The notes under the pieces were generated by a model that was given only the letters and a program-made list of their open reading frames with translations, did no database searches and had not been told where the DNA came from. The position numbers and the translations under genes were made by a program. From NCBI RefSeq assembly GCF_015550595.1, contig NZ_JADNBB010000009.1, forward strand, positions 151,937 to 215,936: 64,000 nt of DNA. Direction: 5' to 3'. This document shows positions 18,566 through 28,868 of the stretch, piece by piece (position 1 is the first letter of the stretch; each line of letters starts with the position of its first letter). The DNA is from Parabacteroides goldsteinii (GTDB lineage: Bacteria; Bacteroidota; Bacteroidia; Bacteroidales; Tannerellaceae).

Positions 18566-19776
18566 TCTATTTTGTTATTAATCAAATTACATTTTATATA
18601 AAGCGGATTATACCAATCCCTGTTTCCTTCCGGATGAACCTGGTACGTACGTCCCAATTTACGATTCTTATAAACCGGTCCCGACTGCGCTTCATACTCC
18701 CAGTTAAAATATTCCGGTAACATCACACGTATCGGAAAACACTTACTACGTCTTCTTTTACATCCCGGCAAGGGGACAGAGAAATTAAAACCACCATTCA
18801 CTTCCTTACCAGAATACATGGCATAAAAACCAACTGCAACTTCTCCAAAATAACGCATACAATCCAAACGTCCTCCTCGATCTCCGTACACATACTGCCC
18901 TGCACTTACATCAAACCTGACATTCCATACCGGTACATAGGCATATCCTTTCAATGCAAAATTCACACGCTTCCAATCCGATACATCCCATCTGCCGTTA
19001 TAAAAGGTAGACGACCCTGTCAATCCGGCGTCTACCCCTATCCCCCAATATCCTTCATTTGAACGATATCCCAATTCGACAGCTGTACCCATACGGTTAT
19101 CTGAAAAATTTCCTACATGCAAGCGCCCAAACACATTATCACGTATACGAAACGATTGCGATAAAGCCAGAATACCCGGACGGATATAATCCACCTCCCC
19201 TTTCAAATTATTATAAACAGGAAATATCACCTGTCCTGTAAATCCAGCTCCCGTCCAGAGTTGCATTTCCAATGCAGGAGCCACACTGATATCTACTACA
19301 TATAATTTATCCGACCGGTAATTGGCCAAACCGATCTGGGGATAAAACACGAGATCTATTTTTCCCGCAGACGAATTAACCGTCTTTTTCAATGGTACTT
19401 TATTGAGATAATCATCCGTGTCATAGTCAATATCCAATTTCTTCATTACATCGGCTCCGGATATTTCTTTTAACCTATATTGCATCAATAATTTATGCGA
19501 CAAATGAGTTTTCAATAGCGGTATCTTGTCCTTCAAAAGGATCAGATCAACATCTTTGCTAGCTTCCGAAGTATCGAGTAAGACCTCTACCGCTTCATCA
19601 ATCCCTTTATAAGCACTCCGGTGAACCCGGTCTTCAATAGCGATCCAATAACCAGTCTCCGTATTTCCTGCACGTATATTTTCATATCCGAGCTGCCGGA
19701 GTTTATCTACTGCTAAATCCTGAGCACTAAGCTCCACAAACACAAAGCATAAAAAAAGAACTATAACCCTATACAT
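18562..19776 (-). CDS. C-terminal half of a split YjbH/GfcD-type outer-membrane protein
   Basis: 404 residues from the Met at 19776, which opens a clean signal peptide (MYRVIVLFLCFVFVELSAQ). An earlier Met at 19836 lies inside the upstream gene. The first third (DKLRQLGYENIRAG..., LLDTSEASKDVDLIL) is a small alpha/beta part; the last 200 residues are barrel-like and match the second half of YjbH/GfcD in pattern: ELGYRSNEGYWGIGVDAG, VWNVRFDVSAGQYVYGDRGG, and a closing segment of the NFSVPLP type. YjbH/GfcD proteins accompany Wza-type exopolysaccharide export. The matching N-terminal half is the separate gene at 26648. Function is inferred. Confidence 0.7.
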   Translation of the reverse strand: MYRVIVLFLCFVFVELSAQDLAVDKLRQLGYENIRAGNTETGYWIAIEDRVHRSAYKGIDEAVEVLLDTSEASKDVDLILLKDKIPLLKTHLSHKLLMQYRLKEISGADVMKKLDIDYDTDDYLNKVPLKKTVNSSAGKIDLVFYPQIGLANYRSDKLYVVDISVAPALEMQLWTGAGFTGQVIFPVYNNLKGEVDYIRPGILALSQSFRIRDNVFGRLHVGNFSDNRMGTAVELGYRSNEGYWGIGVDAGLTGSSTFYNGRWDVSDWKRVNFALKGYAYVPVWNVRFDVSAGQYVYGDRGGRLDCMRYFGEVAVGFYAMYSGKEVNGGFNFSVPLPGCKRRRSKCFPIRVMLPEYFNWEYEAQSGPVYKNRKLGRTYQVHPEGNRDWYNPLYIKCNLINNKIE

Positions 19777-19795
19777 TAATAAAAAATTTACAACA

Positions 19796-20815
19796 CTATT
19801 TTCTTCCGGGAAGTAGCGAATGAATAAAATAGACACAATACAAAAAAGAATCGACCCAACAATCTTTTTTCAGATTCAGCCCGAAATCCAGCATACGGCT
19901 TCCGGTATAGCCATATCCGAAACGATTGGTAAGTATCTTCAAATAACGTAAACGAGTCTTTCTATTCAATGATTTTCCCAATAAATACATAGCCAGAATA
20001 CCTTCCTGCTGAGACTTTACTGCATACTGTTTCCTAAGTGGATCAAACAGACTCATATCAGACATATTACCCAACAACTTAACTTTCCGGCATTTATCCA
20101 GAGCCATCCGGTAACAGAAATCAAAATCTACCCTTTTATGGGAGAGAGAAGATTCATTCATCCGATAATAATATGTCTGATTAGGAGATAATTTAACAGA
20201 TTGTATATAACAACAATAATCCAACGTAAACAACCGGTCTTCCCCCAATGAATAATTCGGATCAAAAGCCATATTATATCGCTTAATTAAATCTTTCTTA
20301 AACGATTTATTACATGTAAAACCAAATCCGTTATAGTCCAACAGTAAATATGTCAGAACACCCGGTAATTCGTTTTCCTTTTCAACGGCAACCTTTTTCA
20401 AACAGAGAATAGTCGACTCCCCATTCTCCTGTACTGTCGCCATCTCTACATAAACCAGATCATAATCAAAATGAACTCTTGCTTCTGCATATACACTCAA
20501 ATAATCGGGTGTTACCCAATCGTCCGAATCCACAAAGCTTATATATTTACCTCCGGCCACAGATAAACCTTTATTTCTGGCAGAAGATACTCCCCCGTTC
20601 TTTTCATGAAAAACACGGATACGGGCATCTTTTCGGGCATATTCATCACATATCGTTCCACTTTTATCCGTAGCTCCGTCATCTATCAATATGAGTTCAA
20701 AATCCTGATAATTCTGATCAAGAATACTATCCAGACATTTCTCTAAATACGGTTCACAATTATATACCGGTACAATAATTGAGAAAGTCACATTATCCAT
20801 CAACTCTTCTTTCAT
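19796..20815 (-). CDS. GT2 glycosyltransferase
   Basis: 339-residue family 2 transferase: TFSIIVPVYNCEPYLEKCLD, LILIDDGATDKSG, and the metal motif in ISFVDSDDWVTPDYL (DSDD). Two starts are possible (20815 or the Met five codons on, 20800). It lies 12 bp after the preceding transferase. Sugar specificity unknown. The C-terminal 100 residues resemble other capsule GT2 proteins in this locus. Confidence 0.88.
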   Translation of the reverse strand: MKEELMDNVTFSIIVPVYNCEPYLEKCLDSILDQNYQDFELILIDDGATDKSGTICDEYARKDARIRVFHEKNGGVSSARNKGLSVAGGKYISFVDSDDWVTPDYLSVYAEARVHFDYDLVYVEMATVQENGESTILCLKKVAVEKENELPGVLTYLLLDYNGFGFTCNKSFKKDLIKRYNMAFDPNYSLGEDRLFTLDYCCYIQSVKLSPNQTYYYRMNESSLSHKRVDFDFCYRMALDKCRKVKLLGNMSDMSLFDPLRKQYAVKSQQEGILAMYLLGKSLNRKTRLRYLKILTNRFGYGYTGSRMLDFGLNLKKDCWVDSFLYCVYFIHSLLPGRK

Positions 20816-20827
20816 AAAGCAGTATGA

Positions 20828-21733
20828 CTATATATCAAGTCCGTACACTTCGCTTAAATACTTTTTGATCTTTGATTTATCGGTTCCACAAACCTGCTTG
20901 ATCTCAAATACTTTAGCATCAGCCAATGTTTTGAACCACCATCCCTGAAGAAAATTCCACAAGAACCCCTCTTTCCCATCCAGAAATCCACCTTTGAGGA
21001 AATATCTATACACAAAATAGAAGAAAGAACGCCAGAAAAGCGGCAAACAGGCATAACGTGATTTGATCTTACGTTTACGCATAGCTTGTTTTCCTATTTT
21101 TTTCCCTTCCACATCATTTTCCAACAAGTTTAGTTCCATATTCAGTAAATCTACCGCATCGCGAACAGCATAATCTACATGTTTATGGCAAAACCACGAT
21201 AAGTTATTTAAATTATGATCCACAAAATCATACTCAAAATCCTGGCTTTCTCCTTCCAACAATTGAATATGTTCATCCATCAACCGCAATTCACAGATTG
21301 CTTTTCCATAACGAAACAACCGCAATAAACGAACTGGATAAACACCACGCTTCATCCATTTATTCAAAAAATAATGCCTCCGTTTGAAAACAATACCTGA
21401 TACATTCTCCGGCAAAACCGGAATCTTCTGTACCAACTCTCCGATCAGTTCCGGTAATAAGTATTCATCCGCATCCAACCGGAGAACCCACTTTGTCCGT
21501 ATCGGAGCATGTTCCAATCCCCAGTTAAACTGTTTGGCATGTTGATTTTCCCACTTATTCTGCAAAACAGTTACTTTTTCGTATTCGCCGGCAATCCGTA
21601 GTGTTTCGTCCGTCGAAAAACTATCGACAATGAAAATATCTTTCACAAAAGGATATACATTTTCTATGCAACGCCGGATATGTATCTCCTCATTATAAGT
21701 AAGGATGATAACAGAGATATCTAATTCTTTCAT
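20828..21733 (-). CDS. GT2 glycosyltransferase, WaaE/KdtX-like
   Basis: 301-residue family 2 transferase of the subgroup that starts ISVIILTYNEEIHIRRCIE and contains IFIVDSFSTDETLRIA, LRLDADEYL and a long basic membrane-associated C-terminus (RYACLPLFWRSFFYFVYRYF, GGFLDGKEGF). The WaaE/KdtX type adds a glucose or similar sugar in lipopolysaccharide and capsule synthesis; the sugar here is unknown. Its end is 4 bp past the acetyltransferase gene on the minus strand. Confidence 0.85.
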   Translation of the reverse strand: MKELDISVIILTYNEEIHIRRCIENVYPFVKDIFIVDSFSTDETLRIAGEYEKVTVLQNKWENQHAKQFNWGLEHAPIRTKWVLRLDADEYLLPELIGELVQKIPVLPENVSGIVFKRRHYFLNKWMKRGVYPVRLLRLFRYGKAICELRLMDEHIQLLEGESQDFEYDFVDHNLNNLSWFCHKHVDYAVRDAVDLLNMELNLLENDVEGKKIGKQAMRKRKIKSRYACLPLFWRSFFYFVYRYFLKGGFLDGKEGFLWNFLQGWWFKTLADAKVFEIKQVCGTDKSKIKKYLSEVYGLDI

Positions 21734-21737
21734 TGTA

Positions 21738-22307
21738 TTATTTGTCGATTAAAATAATTCTATCTTTTATGTACCGGGCCGGATTTCCTCCGACAATAGT
21801 CCATGCTTGAACGTCTTTTGTAACCACACTTCCGGCTCCTACTACAGCTCCTTCACCAATATTCACACCAGGCAGTATCAAAGCTTTAGCTCCGATAAAA
21901 ACATGATCTCCGATATTTATTTCCCCTATCATCAGGGGAAGTCTTAATGTTGACAAATCGTGTGTGCCATTGCAGACATACGAGTATTGAGACAAAACCG
22001 AACGCTTTCCAAAACAGACGGGCCCCAGATTATACACTTCCGAGTAAGGACTTAAACAGGCACCTTCTTTCATTTCTAACAGCCAGGGGGCATAAATTCG
22101 TGCTGTTGAAAAAACAAAGACCTTTTCAAGCCTGGCACCGAACAGACGTAGTAGAAAAAGCCTCCAGACATTCAGTTTCTTCGGCGTCCAATAGAAAAAC
22201 AAAAAATAAACAATATGCCATAGGCGAATACCCAAAGCTTCCTTAAATGACCAGGAAGATGTATCGGCATCTTTTTGATAAGCCACTTTAAGCCAAACTT
22301 TCCCCAT
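21738..22307 (-). CDS. WcaF-like hexapeptide-repeat O-acetyltransferase
   Basis: 189-residue left-handed beta-helix acyltransferase. Hexapeptide repeats run from about 60 to 175 ([54 protein letters not shown]), with the family hallmark [12 protein letters not shown] at the end and the catalytic-type His in NGTHDLST. WcaF and relatives transfer an acetyl group from acetyl-CoA to a sugar of the exopolysaccharide. Translation overlaps the upstream GT4 gene by 20 bp. Confidence 0.88.
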   Translation of the reverse strand: MGKVWLKVAYQKDADTSSWSFKEALGIRLWHIVYFLFFYWTPKKLNVWRLFLLRLFGARLEKVFVFSTARIYAPWLLEMKEGACLSPYSEVYNLGPVCFGKRSVLSQYSYVCNGTHDLSTLRLPLMIGEINIGDHVFIGAKALILPGVNIGEGAVVGAGSVVTKDVQAWTIVGGNPARYIKDRIILIDK

Positions 22308-23427
22308 TTTCCAATAATGACTGAAATAAATCGATATACTGCCCGGCTATGCCAGAGGAAGAAAAACGACTTGCCGTTTTTGATGCGTTGACTCCTATCT
22401 GTCGTCGCAGAACCTCATCAAATACGAGGAGTTCAATCGCCCGTTCCAAATGCCGGACCGGATTATGAGAAACAGTAAACCGGATAGCATTTTCTTTATC
22501 TACGATATAATCATCAAAACAAGGCAAATCCGATACGATAACCGGCAGCCCCAAAGCCATTGCTTCCAACGGTGCACAAGGCATAGCATCACCTGTCGTA
22601 GGCAAAGGAGGATAGCAATAAATATGAGCAGTCCGCATATAGTCAGCCATTAATTCCGGATTTGAAAACTCTCCGGCAAAAACCAGATCAATTCCTTTTG
22701 CATGACTTCTCAGTTCATCACAATAAACCTGCCCCCCTCCGCCTTTTTCCATATCGGCAGTTCCTACTAAAGACAACTTCACCGGTATTTTATTCGAGAA
22801 TAGCGATAAGGCTTTTACCAGATTTAATAATCCTTTTTCAAAATGGATACGACCGGTATATACTACATGAACATATTTTTCTATCGGCAGAAACACAGTA
22901 TTGAAAAACAGACTAAGGTTTACCGGATTATTTATCGTACAGACATTAGATAATTCGGGATTCTGTTTCATAACTTCTTTTTGAATCATTGAGCCACATG
23001 CTACCAATTTATCAATATGCGATAAATAACCATACTGCCCTTTTGGTAAACGTGCAATATTATATATCGAAACATTATATTTACGTTTAAACAGGTAGGA
23101 TAGAAAAGGACTCCAGAATGTATTTAGCACCAAAACATCCGTTTTAGAGATTCGTCTCAATGATTTTACCGAATATAAAAAGTCAAATATCAAATCAGTG
23201 TATATAGAAGATGTTCGTTTGTAACCTTTTACATAGGTTCTGAATACTCCATTGTTATCCCAAAAGTTCGTTTCCGAAATTCTTTTTTCCGGCAGTTTCG
23301 ATACTATAGTTACCTGATGTCCTTTTTTTAAAAATTCAATCGATAAATCATACCAGATTTTTTCAACAGCCCCTATCCCATCAGGAGGAATATAACCGAA
23401 CGGACTGGTTATTATTGTTATTTTCAT
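22288..23427 (-). CDS. GT4 glycosyltransferase
   Basis: 379-residue GT-B transferase. N-terminal glycine-rich loop ([20 protein letters not shown]), C-terminal donor-binding domain with [20 protein letters not shown] and the E-x7-E-type segment in [20 protein letters not shown]. Uses a nucleotide sugar with retention of configuration; sugar not predictable. Lies 52 bp downstream of the SGNH protein. Confidence 0.88.
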   Translation of the reverse strand: MKITIITSPFGYIPPDGIGAVEKIWYDLSIEFLKKGHQVTIVSKLPEKRISETNFWDNNGVFRTYVKGYKRTSSIYTDLIFDFLYSVKSLRRISKTDVLVLNTFWSPFLSYLFKRKYNVSIYNIARLPKGQYGYLSHIDKLVACGSMIQKEVMKQNPELSNVCTINNPVNLSLFFNTVFLPIEKYVHVVYTGRIHFEKGLLNLVKALSLFSNKIPVKLSLVGTADMEKGGGGQVYCDELRSHAKGIDLVFAGEFSNPELMADYMRTAHIYCYPPLPTTGDAMPCAPLEAMALGLPVIVSDLPCFDDYIVDKENAIRFTVSHNPVRHLERAIELLVFDEVLRRQIGVNASKTASRFSSSGIAGQYIDLFQSLLENGESLA

Positions 23428-23479
23428 ACGTTCTTTTTAATTAAAAGTCTACATGTCAATAATTTTATTTTAGTCTTTC

Positions 23480-24433
23480 TCACTTTATTGATTGATTTCC
23501 GTTTACTGTTTTTGTCAAACATTCACATAAATGCAAGGCTAATACAGCTTGTCCTTTCTCATTTAAATGAATTGCATCCCGGTAATCATCGACCGACATG
23601 TAATTCATTCCCTCTATCAGTGGTACCGAATCTTTTTTACAAAAAGTGATGATCTCCTTACCCTCATTATTATATTCACCTGTTTTAAGTTCTGTTTGTT
23701 CCGGATGCAACCAGATAAAGAAAGGAATTCCAGCCTGACGAAACCGATTAGTCAAAGCTTTAAAACCGGGATTGAACACTTTACCGTCTTTCGATATTTC
23801 GGAAAAACCATGATTGCCTGTACCAGCCTTTAATGCGGCAAAACAAGGATTCACATAGCGGGGTATCAGATAACGGTCAAACAACTCGATCCAGGCAGAC
23901 ATATATTGCCGGCCGGGAAAACCGGGATCGATATCTAGCACCGGTTGATGGTTGATATTGTCATGTGCATCATGCGAACTGCAGATCAGGAATGCCGCCT
24001 GTCCATTGAACAAACCAAACCGCTTCAGATACGCTTCGCAATTATCAGGTCCCCAACTTCCGGCAGAGATATTCAGCACCTGCACCTTGTAACCTTTCAG
24101 CGCAGAAAGGCTTTCACATAAGCGGGAAGTCGCCGTGCTATCCTGATCGGTTTGTACGCCACCGTTCAATACCGAATCACCCAACCCCAGAATGACGAAA
24201 GCCGATGAGTCTACAGGATTGCTCCGCTGCGAATATTCGTTATATATAACATGCTTCTTAAAGCGGTAACGATTTTGATCCGGTTGTGCGATATATTCAA
24301 AATCAGGATCAGACTGCATCAATACCGAATCGCAGAATCCCCATGCCAGACGGAGATACATTTCGCTTCCCACCGACAGAACCAATAACATTCCAACCAG
24401 TATACTTAAGTGTTTTTTTGTTCTTTTTTTCAT
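23480..24433 (-). CDS. SGNH-hydrolase-like protein, membrane-anchored
   Basis: 317 residues: one N-terminal membrane segment (about 8-26) and a periplasmic SGNH/GDSL-type domain. Block I is ILGLGDSVLNGG (Ser in GDS, about 86), the Gly/Asn blocks lie around NISAGSWGPDN, and the C-terminal catalytic pair is D-x-x-H in DAIHLNEKGQ (about 294). All three catalytic-type residues are present, so it may be an esterase or an acyl-transfer enzyme acting on the acetylated glycan, together with the WcaF-like protein. Overlaps the upstream gene by 4 bp. Confidence 0.75.
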   Translation of the reverse strand: MKKRTKKHLSILVGMLLVLSVGSEMYLRLAWGFCDSVLMQSDPDFEYIAQPDQNRYRFKKHVIYNEYSQRSNPVDSSAFVILGLGDSVLNGGVQTDQDSTATSRLCESLSALKGYKVQVLNISAGSWGPDNCEAYLKRFGLFNGQAAFLICSSHDAHDNINHQPVLDIDPGFPGRQYMSAWIELFDRYLIPRYVNPCFAALKAGTGNHGFSEISKDGKVFNPGFKALTNRFRQAGIPFFIWLHPEQTELKTGEYNNEGKEIITFCKKDSVPLIEGMNYMSVDDYRDAIHLNEKGQAVLALHLCECLTKTVNGNQSIK

Positions 24434-25602
24434 TCCATTATTTTTATCGACAGGTTATTATCTTCCATTTCTATAAGTCCCCGGGCATATTGCCGTGCTG
24501 CCTCCCTTTTCTGCCGGATCATATCCGAAGTCAGCCCATTCAGGAAACAGACTATCGTGTCCGCTATCATATCAGAATCAGGAACCAGCCAAACCGCATC
24601 CGGAAACATACAAGCCCCTTCCGACTCTTCATCGGCGTTATACAATACCGGAGTACCTGCACAGATGGCACTGACCACTTTGGATGGTACACAGACATGG
24701 TTCCAGGCAGGCAATAACGAAGCCACATTAATATCCACATACTGCAACTCACCCCGCGAAACAAAATCCACCCGTTCCACGACTGTCTCATTATCTATTC
24801 TGTCCCATACCCACGAAGCCTTTGCGCCATACAAGCAGAGAACGATCACATGTTTATCCGGATCGAGATGGTTTATCAAATCCACCAAAAAACCGGCATT
24901 ATGCGCTTCCCCTAGATTCCCGGCATAACAGAACACGATCTTTCCGGCATGTTTCCTGCGCCATGCCGGAACTTTGGCCGGACAGTTCTCATAAATACCA
25001 CAAGGCAGGATAGCGTGAGGAATATGTTCTTTTTTATATTGCCGGCACAAATACCGGTATTGCTGTTCGCCTAATGCAATCAGAAAATCCGGTACATTAC
25101 CATATACAAAAGCAGACAAGGCCCGATAGATCAGATTATTTTTTGAAACCAACCCGGCAGCGGCAAAAGCGTCCGGATACAGATCCATTGTCCAGAAGGC
25201 CAGTTTACTCCGGAAAAACGGACGGAACAGAACCGCCCATGCATTGATCAGTGAAGGATCGGTCATCACGATCTTCACATCGTGGCGGGGAAGGAACATC
25301 GATCGCACGATCAATCTCAGTCCGTCCGTCAGGTTTCCCGCCAGGCGAAATAGTCTGTTGTTCCCATTATACAGGGAAGGCAACTCTATCGTGTGGTACG
25401 GCAATTCCTCCTCCCGGTTCCCGACCTGCCCTTTATAAGATGCATAGATCGAAACAACGACTACATCCATCCCTTTCCCTGATATATAATCAGCCATATC
25501 ACGGGAAGATCTACCGGTTATCGAAGGGTGGCGCGCGCCGAACTTGTTCAGGATCACCACCCTTTTCTTTTTCTCAGCTTTTAAGCCTCCCTGTCCTGCC
25601 AT
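24430..25602 (-). CDS. GT4 glycosyltransferase, WbuB-like
   Basis: 390-residue GT-B transferase of the WbuB subgroup: N-terminal domain with [13 protein letters not shown] and [33 protein letters not shown] in the middle, and C-terminal donor domain [20 protein letters not shown] with [17 protein letters not shown]. WbuB adds fucosamine-type sugars in other bacteria, but specificity cannot be assumed. Overlaps the upstream epimerase by 22 bp and the downstream SGNH gene by 4 bp. Confidence 0.87.
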   Translation of the reverse strand: MAGQGGLKAEKKKRVVILNKFGARHPSITGRSSRDMADYISGKGMDVVVVSIYASYKGQVGNREEELPYHTIELPSLYNGNNRLFRLAGNLTDGLRLIVRSMFLPRHDVKIVMTDPSLINAWAVLFRPFFRSKLAFWTMDLYPDAFAAAGLVSKNNLIYRALSAFVYGNVPDFLIALGEQQYRYLCRQYKKEHIPHAILPCGIYENCPAKVPAWRRKHAGKIVFCYAGNLGEAHNAGFLVDLINHLDPDKHVIVLCLYGAKASWVWDRIDNETVVERVDFVSRGELQYVDINVASLLPAWNHVCVPSKVVSAICAGTPVLYNADEESEGACMFPDAVWLVPDSDMIADTIVCFLNGLTSDMIRQKREAARQYARGLIEMEDNNLSIKIME

Positions 25603-26630
25603 CCTTCGTACACTTCATGGAATATCTGTTCCAATGAACGGGTGATATTCCAGGCCGGATAATGAGCTCTCATCTTGCTCAGGTCGCTGTAGTAACAGAT
25701 ATGGTCGCCTATGCGGTTTTCATCCGTATAATCGTATATCATTTTCTTGCCGGACAGTTTTTCTATCATATCAAAAGCCTCCCGGATCGAACAGGTATTA
25801 TTTTTACCCCCACCGATATTATACACTTCCCCCACACGCGGAGCCTTAATGAACTCTTCCATAAAGCGGGCTACGTCATACGAATGGATATTGTCGCGTA
25901 CCTGCTTTCCTTTATAACCGAATACATGATACTGTTTTCCCTCCAGATTGCACTTGATCAGATAACTCAGGAATCCATGAAGCTCTACTCCCGTATGATT
26001 AGGTCCTGTCAGGCAACCACCGCGCAGTACGCAGCCAGGCATATCGAAGTATCGGCCATACTCCTGTACCATCACGTCACCCGCCACTTTGGAAGCCCCG
26101 AAAATAGAGTGTTTACTTTGGTCGATACGAAATGTTTCAGGGATACCGTTCAGATAGGTTTCATCCGCATACTCCCAACGGGTTGCCAACTCTTTCATCG
26201 GGATCTCATTAGGCGCATCACCATACACTTTGTTGGTCGACATGTGGACAAACGGAATATCCAACCGGTAACGCCGAGTTGCCTCCAGCATATTCAACGT
26301 ACCTACCGCATTCGTGTCGAAATCGTCAAACGGGATAGCTGCAGCCCGGTCGTGGCTGGGCTGGGCGGCCGTGTGTACGATCGCATCCGGACAGATATCC
26401 GATACCAGACGAATGATCCCTTCCCGGTTGCGAATATCCATTTCATGATGGACAAAGCGGGGGATCAAACGTTGTAAACGTTTTTGATTCCAACGTGTAT
26501 CACCCTGGGGACCAAAGAAAACGGCACGTTGGTCGTTATCCACTCCGTGTATTTCCCACCCCAGTTTGGAGAAATGCATACACACTTCCGAACCGATAAG
26601 CCCGGAAGAACCTGTAACTAAAAGTCTCAT
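25581..26630 (-). CDS. NAD-dependent sugar epimerase/dehydratase (extended SDR, CDP-tyvelose-epimerase-like)
   Basis: 349-residue extended short-chain dehydrogenase/reductase. NAD-binding TGSSGLIG (7-14), [11 protein letters not shown] (about 86-96), and [11 protein letters not shown] resemble CDP-paratose/tyvelose 2-epimerases. The usual catalytic Tyr-x-x-x-Lys appears as Phe-Gly-Ala-Ser-Lys (within [13 protein letters not shown], about 179-183), so the tyrosine is replaced by phenylalanine. This is the only nucleotide-sugar-modifying enzyme in the locus; other precursors must come from elsewhere in the genome. Confidence 0.83.
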   Translation of the reverse strand: MRLLVTGSSGLIGSEVCMHFSKLGWEIHGVDNDQRAVFFGPQGDTRWNQKRLQRLIPRFVHHEMDIRNREGIIRLVSDICPDAIVHTAAQPSHDRAAAIPFDDFDTNAVGTLNMLEATRRYRLDIPFVHMSTNKVYGDAPNEIPMKELATRWEYADETYLNGIPETFRIDQSKHSIFGASKVAGDVMVQEYGRYFDMPGCVLRGGCLTGPNHTGVELHGFLSYLIKCNLEGKQYHVFGYKGKQVRDNIHSYDVARFMEEFIKAPRVGEVYNIGGGKNNTCSIREAFDMIEKLSGKKMIYDYTDENRIGDHICYYSDLSKMRAHYPAWNITRSLEQIFHEVYEGWQDREA

Positions 26631-26647
26631 GATAAATTAAGTTTTTG

Positions 26648-27385
26648 TTATGATTGTCGCTTTTTGCGAATCAGGATAAATTCATAACGGATACCGGCCG
26701 AGACATCCGTAAAGCCATACGTCATGACATACATGCGTAGATGGCGGAAAAGAAACAAGGAAGCCCCGGCGCTCATCTTCTTTCCATTGTAGTCGGCCAT
26801 CACACACATCAAAGGGAAAAAAACCGGCGTATAACGGATGCCTCCGAAAAAGCCTTCATTCGGACTTTCGTCATAAACCGGAAGATAATAACCGCCTGTA
26901 ATTTCCAGGACATGGTTTCCCACCGGTATGTTTTTTGTGATAACTCCATAAATAGAACCGAACATACGGTTTGCTTTCCTATTACTGAAAGGGTTCAGAG
27001 CATTGGTTGTAAATGCGTCATTGGATCCCAATACAACAGATGGTACATACTTCTTTTCTTTCAGCACACGCAACCGTAAAGAGACGGCACGGTCTTGCTG
27101 CCAGGTATTTTTCAAATCCAATCCTCTATCTTTCGCCAACGTACAACGGTAGCCCACTTCTATAAATGGTAAAAAAGTTATATTCAGAAAATAATTACCG
27201 GAATTATTCCGGAAACCATCCGCCAACATACTTTTCGGCAGGTAGTTTCCCCCCATCATAAAAGTGCCGTCAGCCTGCATGTCGGCAGAAGGAACAGTCA
27301 ATAAACCGGAAACACCTAAAGACGACTGTCCCTTTACATATAAACAGGTTAAAAACAAGAAGATAAAACAGGATAATTTTTTCAT
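26648..27385 (-). CDS. N-terminal half of a split YjbH/GfcD-type outer-membrane protein
   Basis: 245 residues with signal peptide MKKLSCFIFLFLTCLYVKGQ. The mature start (LGVSGLLTVPSADMQADGTF) and the segments LNITFLPFIEVGYRCTL and RAVSLRLRVLKEKKYVPSVV follow the pattern of the N-terminal barrel of YjbH (GL..P..R...DG.., LFPWLE..RYT, DLKLRL.EE..LPSVA.G). It stops where the first barrel half would stop. The second half is encoded 7 kb away at 18562. Expected in the outer membrane with Wza. Overlaps the upstream GT25 gene by 4 bp. Confidence 0.72.
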   Translation of the reverse strand: MKKLSCFIFLFLTCLYVKGQSSLGVSGLLTVPSADMQADGTFMMGGNYLPKSMLADGFRNNSGNYFLNITFLPFIEVGYRCTLAKDRGLDLKNTWQQDRAVSLRLRVLKEKKYVPSVVLGSNDAFTTNALNPFSNRKANRMFGSIYGVITKNIPVGNHVLEITGGYYLPVYDESPNEGFFGGIRYTPVFFPLMCVMADYNGKKMSAGASLFLFRHLRMYVMTYGFTDVSAGIRYEFILIRKKRQS

Positions 27386-28173
27386 GAATTCCCTGTATCA
27401 ATGATCTTCATATAATCTTTTCGCAGTTTCAGAAAACTTAGACGAAACAGGAAGCCCCTGATTTTTCCTAAAAGATGATCCCGCATCCTATAAAAAAGCG
27501 GGGGCTTCATATCGGGATCCATATCCTTTTCATCCTGCACCGAGCTGAGTATCTCCCCCATCTCCGACTTTCCGATAGCCAGCATAGGATAAATACCATG
27601 CACCCGGATCCCTAATCTTGCCATTTCGCGATAATCATCCGCTACATAATATGCTTTACCGATCCCCTGCATCACCTCCGCCCCTTTTCTGTTTATCAGA
27701 TAAGCACAAGTTCCCCAGGCATGATATACCCGGCAAAACGAATATTGTCCTACCTGATATTCGCTTTTCGGATAATAGATCATATGTCTGCTCAATGTCA
27801 TTATATAAGGTCTGTTCGGAATTTTTCCGACGGCCTCTTTCAAAAGACTCTCCACAGTTTCTTCCTTTGCCAGAAAACGAACGTCATCTTCCAGAATCAA
27901 AGCGAACTCTTCCTTCGAATTCAATAATCTCCTGTAACATTCCCGATGGCTTAGCGTACAACCGATTTCACCGGGTAAAGGGTAACGCTTCTCTATATAC
28001 CAAAAACGTTTTATATCGAAACACTTTTGTTTCTCACTTTCCGACATTTCCCGTCCGTCCACGGCATCTACAATCTCTATATCCGGGAATTTAAACTTTC
28101 CGACTTCTGCCAGAACATATTCTCTCCGCTCTGTCGATTCTTTCAGATTAATGATATATGTCTTTATTTTCAT
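27382..28173 (-). CDS. GT25 glycosyltransferase
   Basis: 263-residue family 25 transferase (LPS/LOS galactosyltransferase type). Signatures: KTYIINLKESTERREYVLAE at the start, PGEIGCTLSHRECYRRLL (about 73-90), ALILEDDVRF with the EDD motif (about 96), and YHAWGTCAYLINRKGAEVM. Members add beta-linked galactose or glucose in surface glycans. Lies 23 bp downstream of the small barrel gene. Confidence 0.9.
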   Translation of the reverse strand: MKIKTYIINLKESTERREYVLAEVGKFKFPDIEIVDAVDGREMSESEKQKCFDIKRFWYIEKRYPLPGEIGCTLSHRECYRRLLNSKEEFALILEDDVRFLAKEETVESLLKEAVGKIPNRPYIMTLSRHMIYYPKSEYQVGQYSFCRVYHAWGTCAYLINRKGAEVMQGIGKAYYVADDYREMARLGIRVHGIYPMLAIGKSEMGEILSSVQDEKDMDPDMKPPLFYRMRDHLLGKIRGFLFRLSFLKLRKDYMKIIDTGNS

Positions 28174-28196
28174 TCTTTCTTTTCTCTTTTTTATGT

Positions 28197-28868
28197 TCAG
28201 GGAAAACGATAAGTCAGTCCGGCTGTTACTCCGGCATATCCTTCAAATTTACGTCCTCCCGTATATCCGTTAAAATTATCTTTCACAATGGTGCCTTCTA
28301 TCCCCAGCGAAAAGCTCCAGTAATCCGTCATACGGATATTCAGATCGACACCTCCGATAGCAGCCGGAGAAAATTCCTGTTTTTTTTGGTCACGTGCCGG
28401 AGTCCATGCTCCTCCACCTCCCAGAAACAGATAAACACCAACCGGACGGTTAGAACGTTTACAGGTTCCCCAATTCATCAGATTCGTAATAAGCGTCAGA
28501 TAGCTATCGACAAAATAAAATTTCCCGTTCGTATCCGGTTCTTTCATCATTACATGGCTGTTCTTTTGTGTTCCGCCACCTGCTTCCCAGCGTATTCCCC
28601 AGACAGAGGAGAACCAGCGAGCAACAGTCAGCTTACCATAAGGGCTAAGCTGATCTATTTTACTGGTTCCCCCATCACTTTCTCCCTGATACAGCGAAAC
28701 CCCTCCGGACAGGGAAACCGCCCAATAGCCTTTGTTATCGCCTGTCTGGCGGTTTTTTTCCCGCAACGACAAATAGTGGTCGAATTGAGCATCCGACTGC
28801 CCCCAGGCGGATAAACCTGCCAGGAATAAAAGAACGAGAGACAACTTATTTCTTCTTTTTAGTTTCAT
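28197..28868 (-). CDS. Small outer-membrane beta-barrel protein
   Basis: 223 residues from the Met at 28868, which gives a proper signal peptide (MKLKRRNKLSLVLLFLAGLS, cleaved near AWGQ). Earlier in-frame Mets lie in the tyrosine-rich tail of wzc and are rejected. The mature part is alternating beta text (YWAVSLSGGVSLYQGES, VGVYLFLGGGGAWTPA, EGYAGVTAGLTYRF) and ends in Phe-Pro after an aromatic strand, as in PorT/OmpW-like barrels. Overlaps wzc by 23 bp. Probably assists export or anchoring of the polysaccharide; that is inference from position. Confidence 0.75.
   Translation of the reverse strand: MKLKRRNKLSLVLLFLAGLSAWGQSDAQFDHYLSLREKNRQTGDNKGYWAVSLSGGVSLYQGESDGGTSKIDQLSPYGKLTVARWFSSVWGIRWEAGGGTQKNSHVMMKEPDTNGKFYFVDSYLTLITNLMNWGTCKRSNRPVGVYLFLGGGGAWTPARDQKKQEFSPAAIGGVDLNIRMTDYWSFSLGIEGTIVKDNFNGYTGGRKFEGYAGVTAGLTYRFP

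Noticed and set aside
25662..26477. Open frame of 271 codons on the plus strand opposite the epimerase
   Set aside because: Antisense to a clear SDR enzyme; no domain text.
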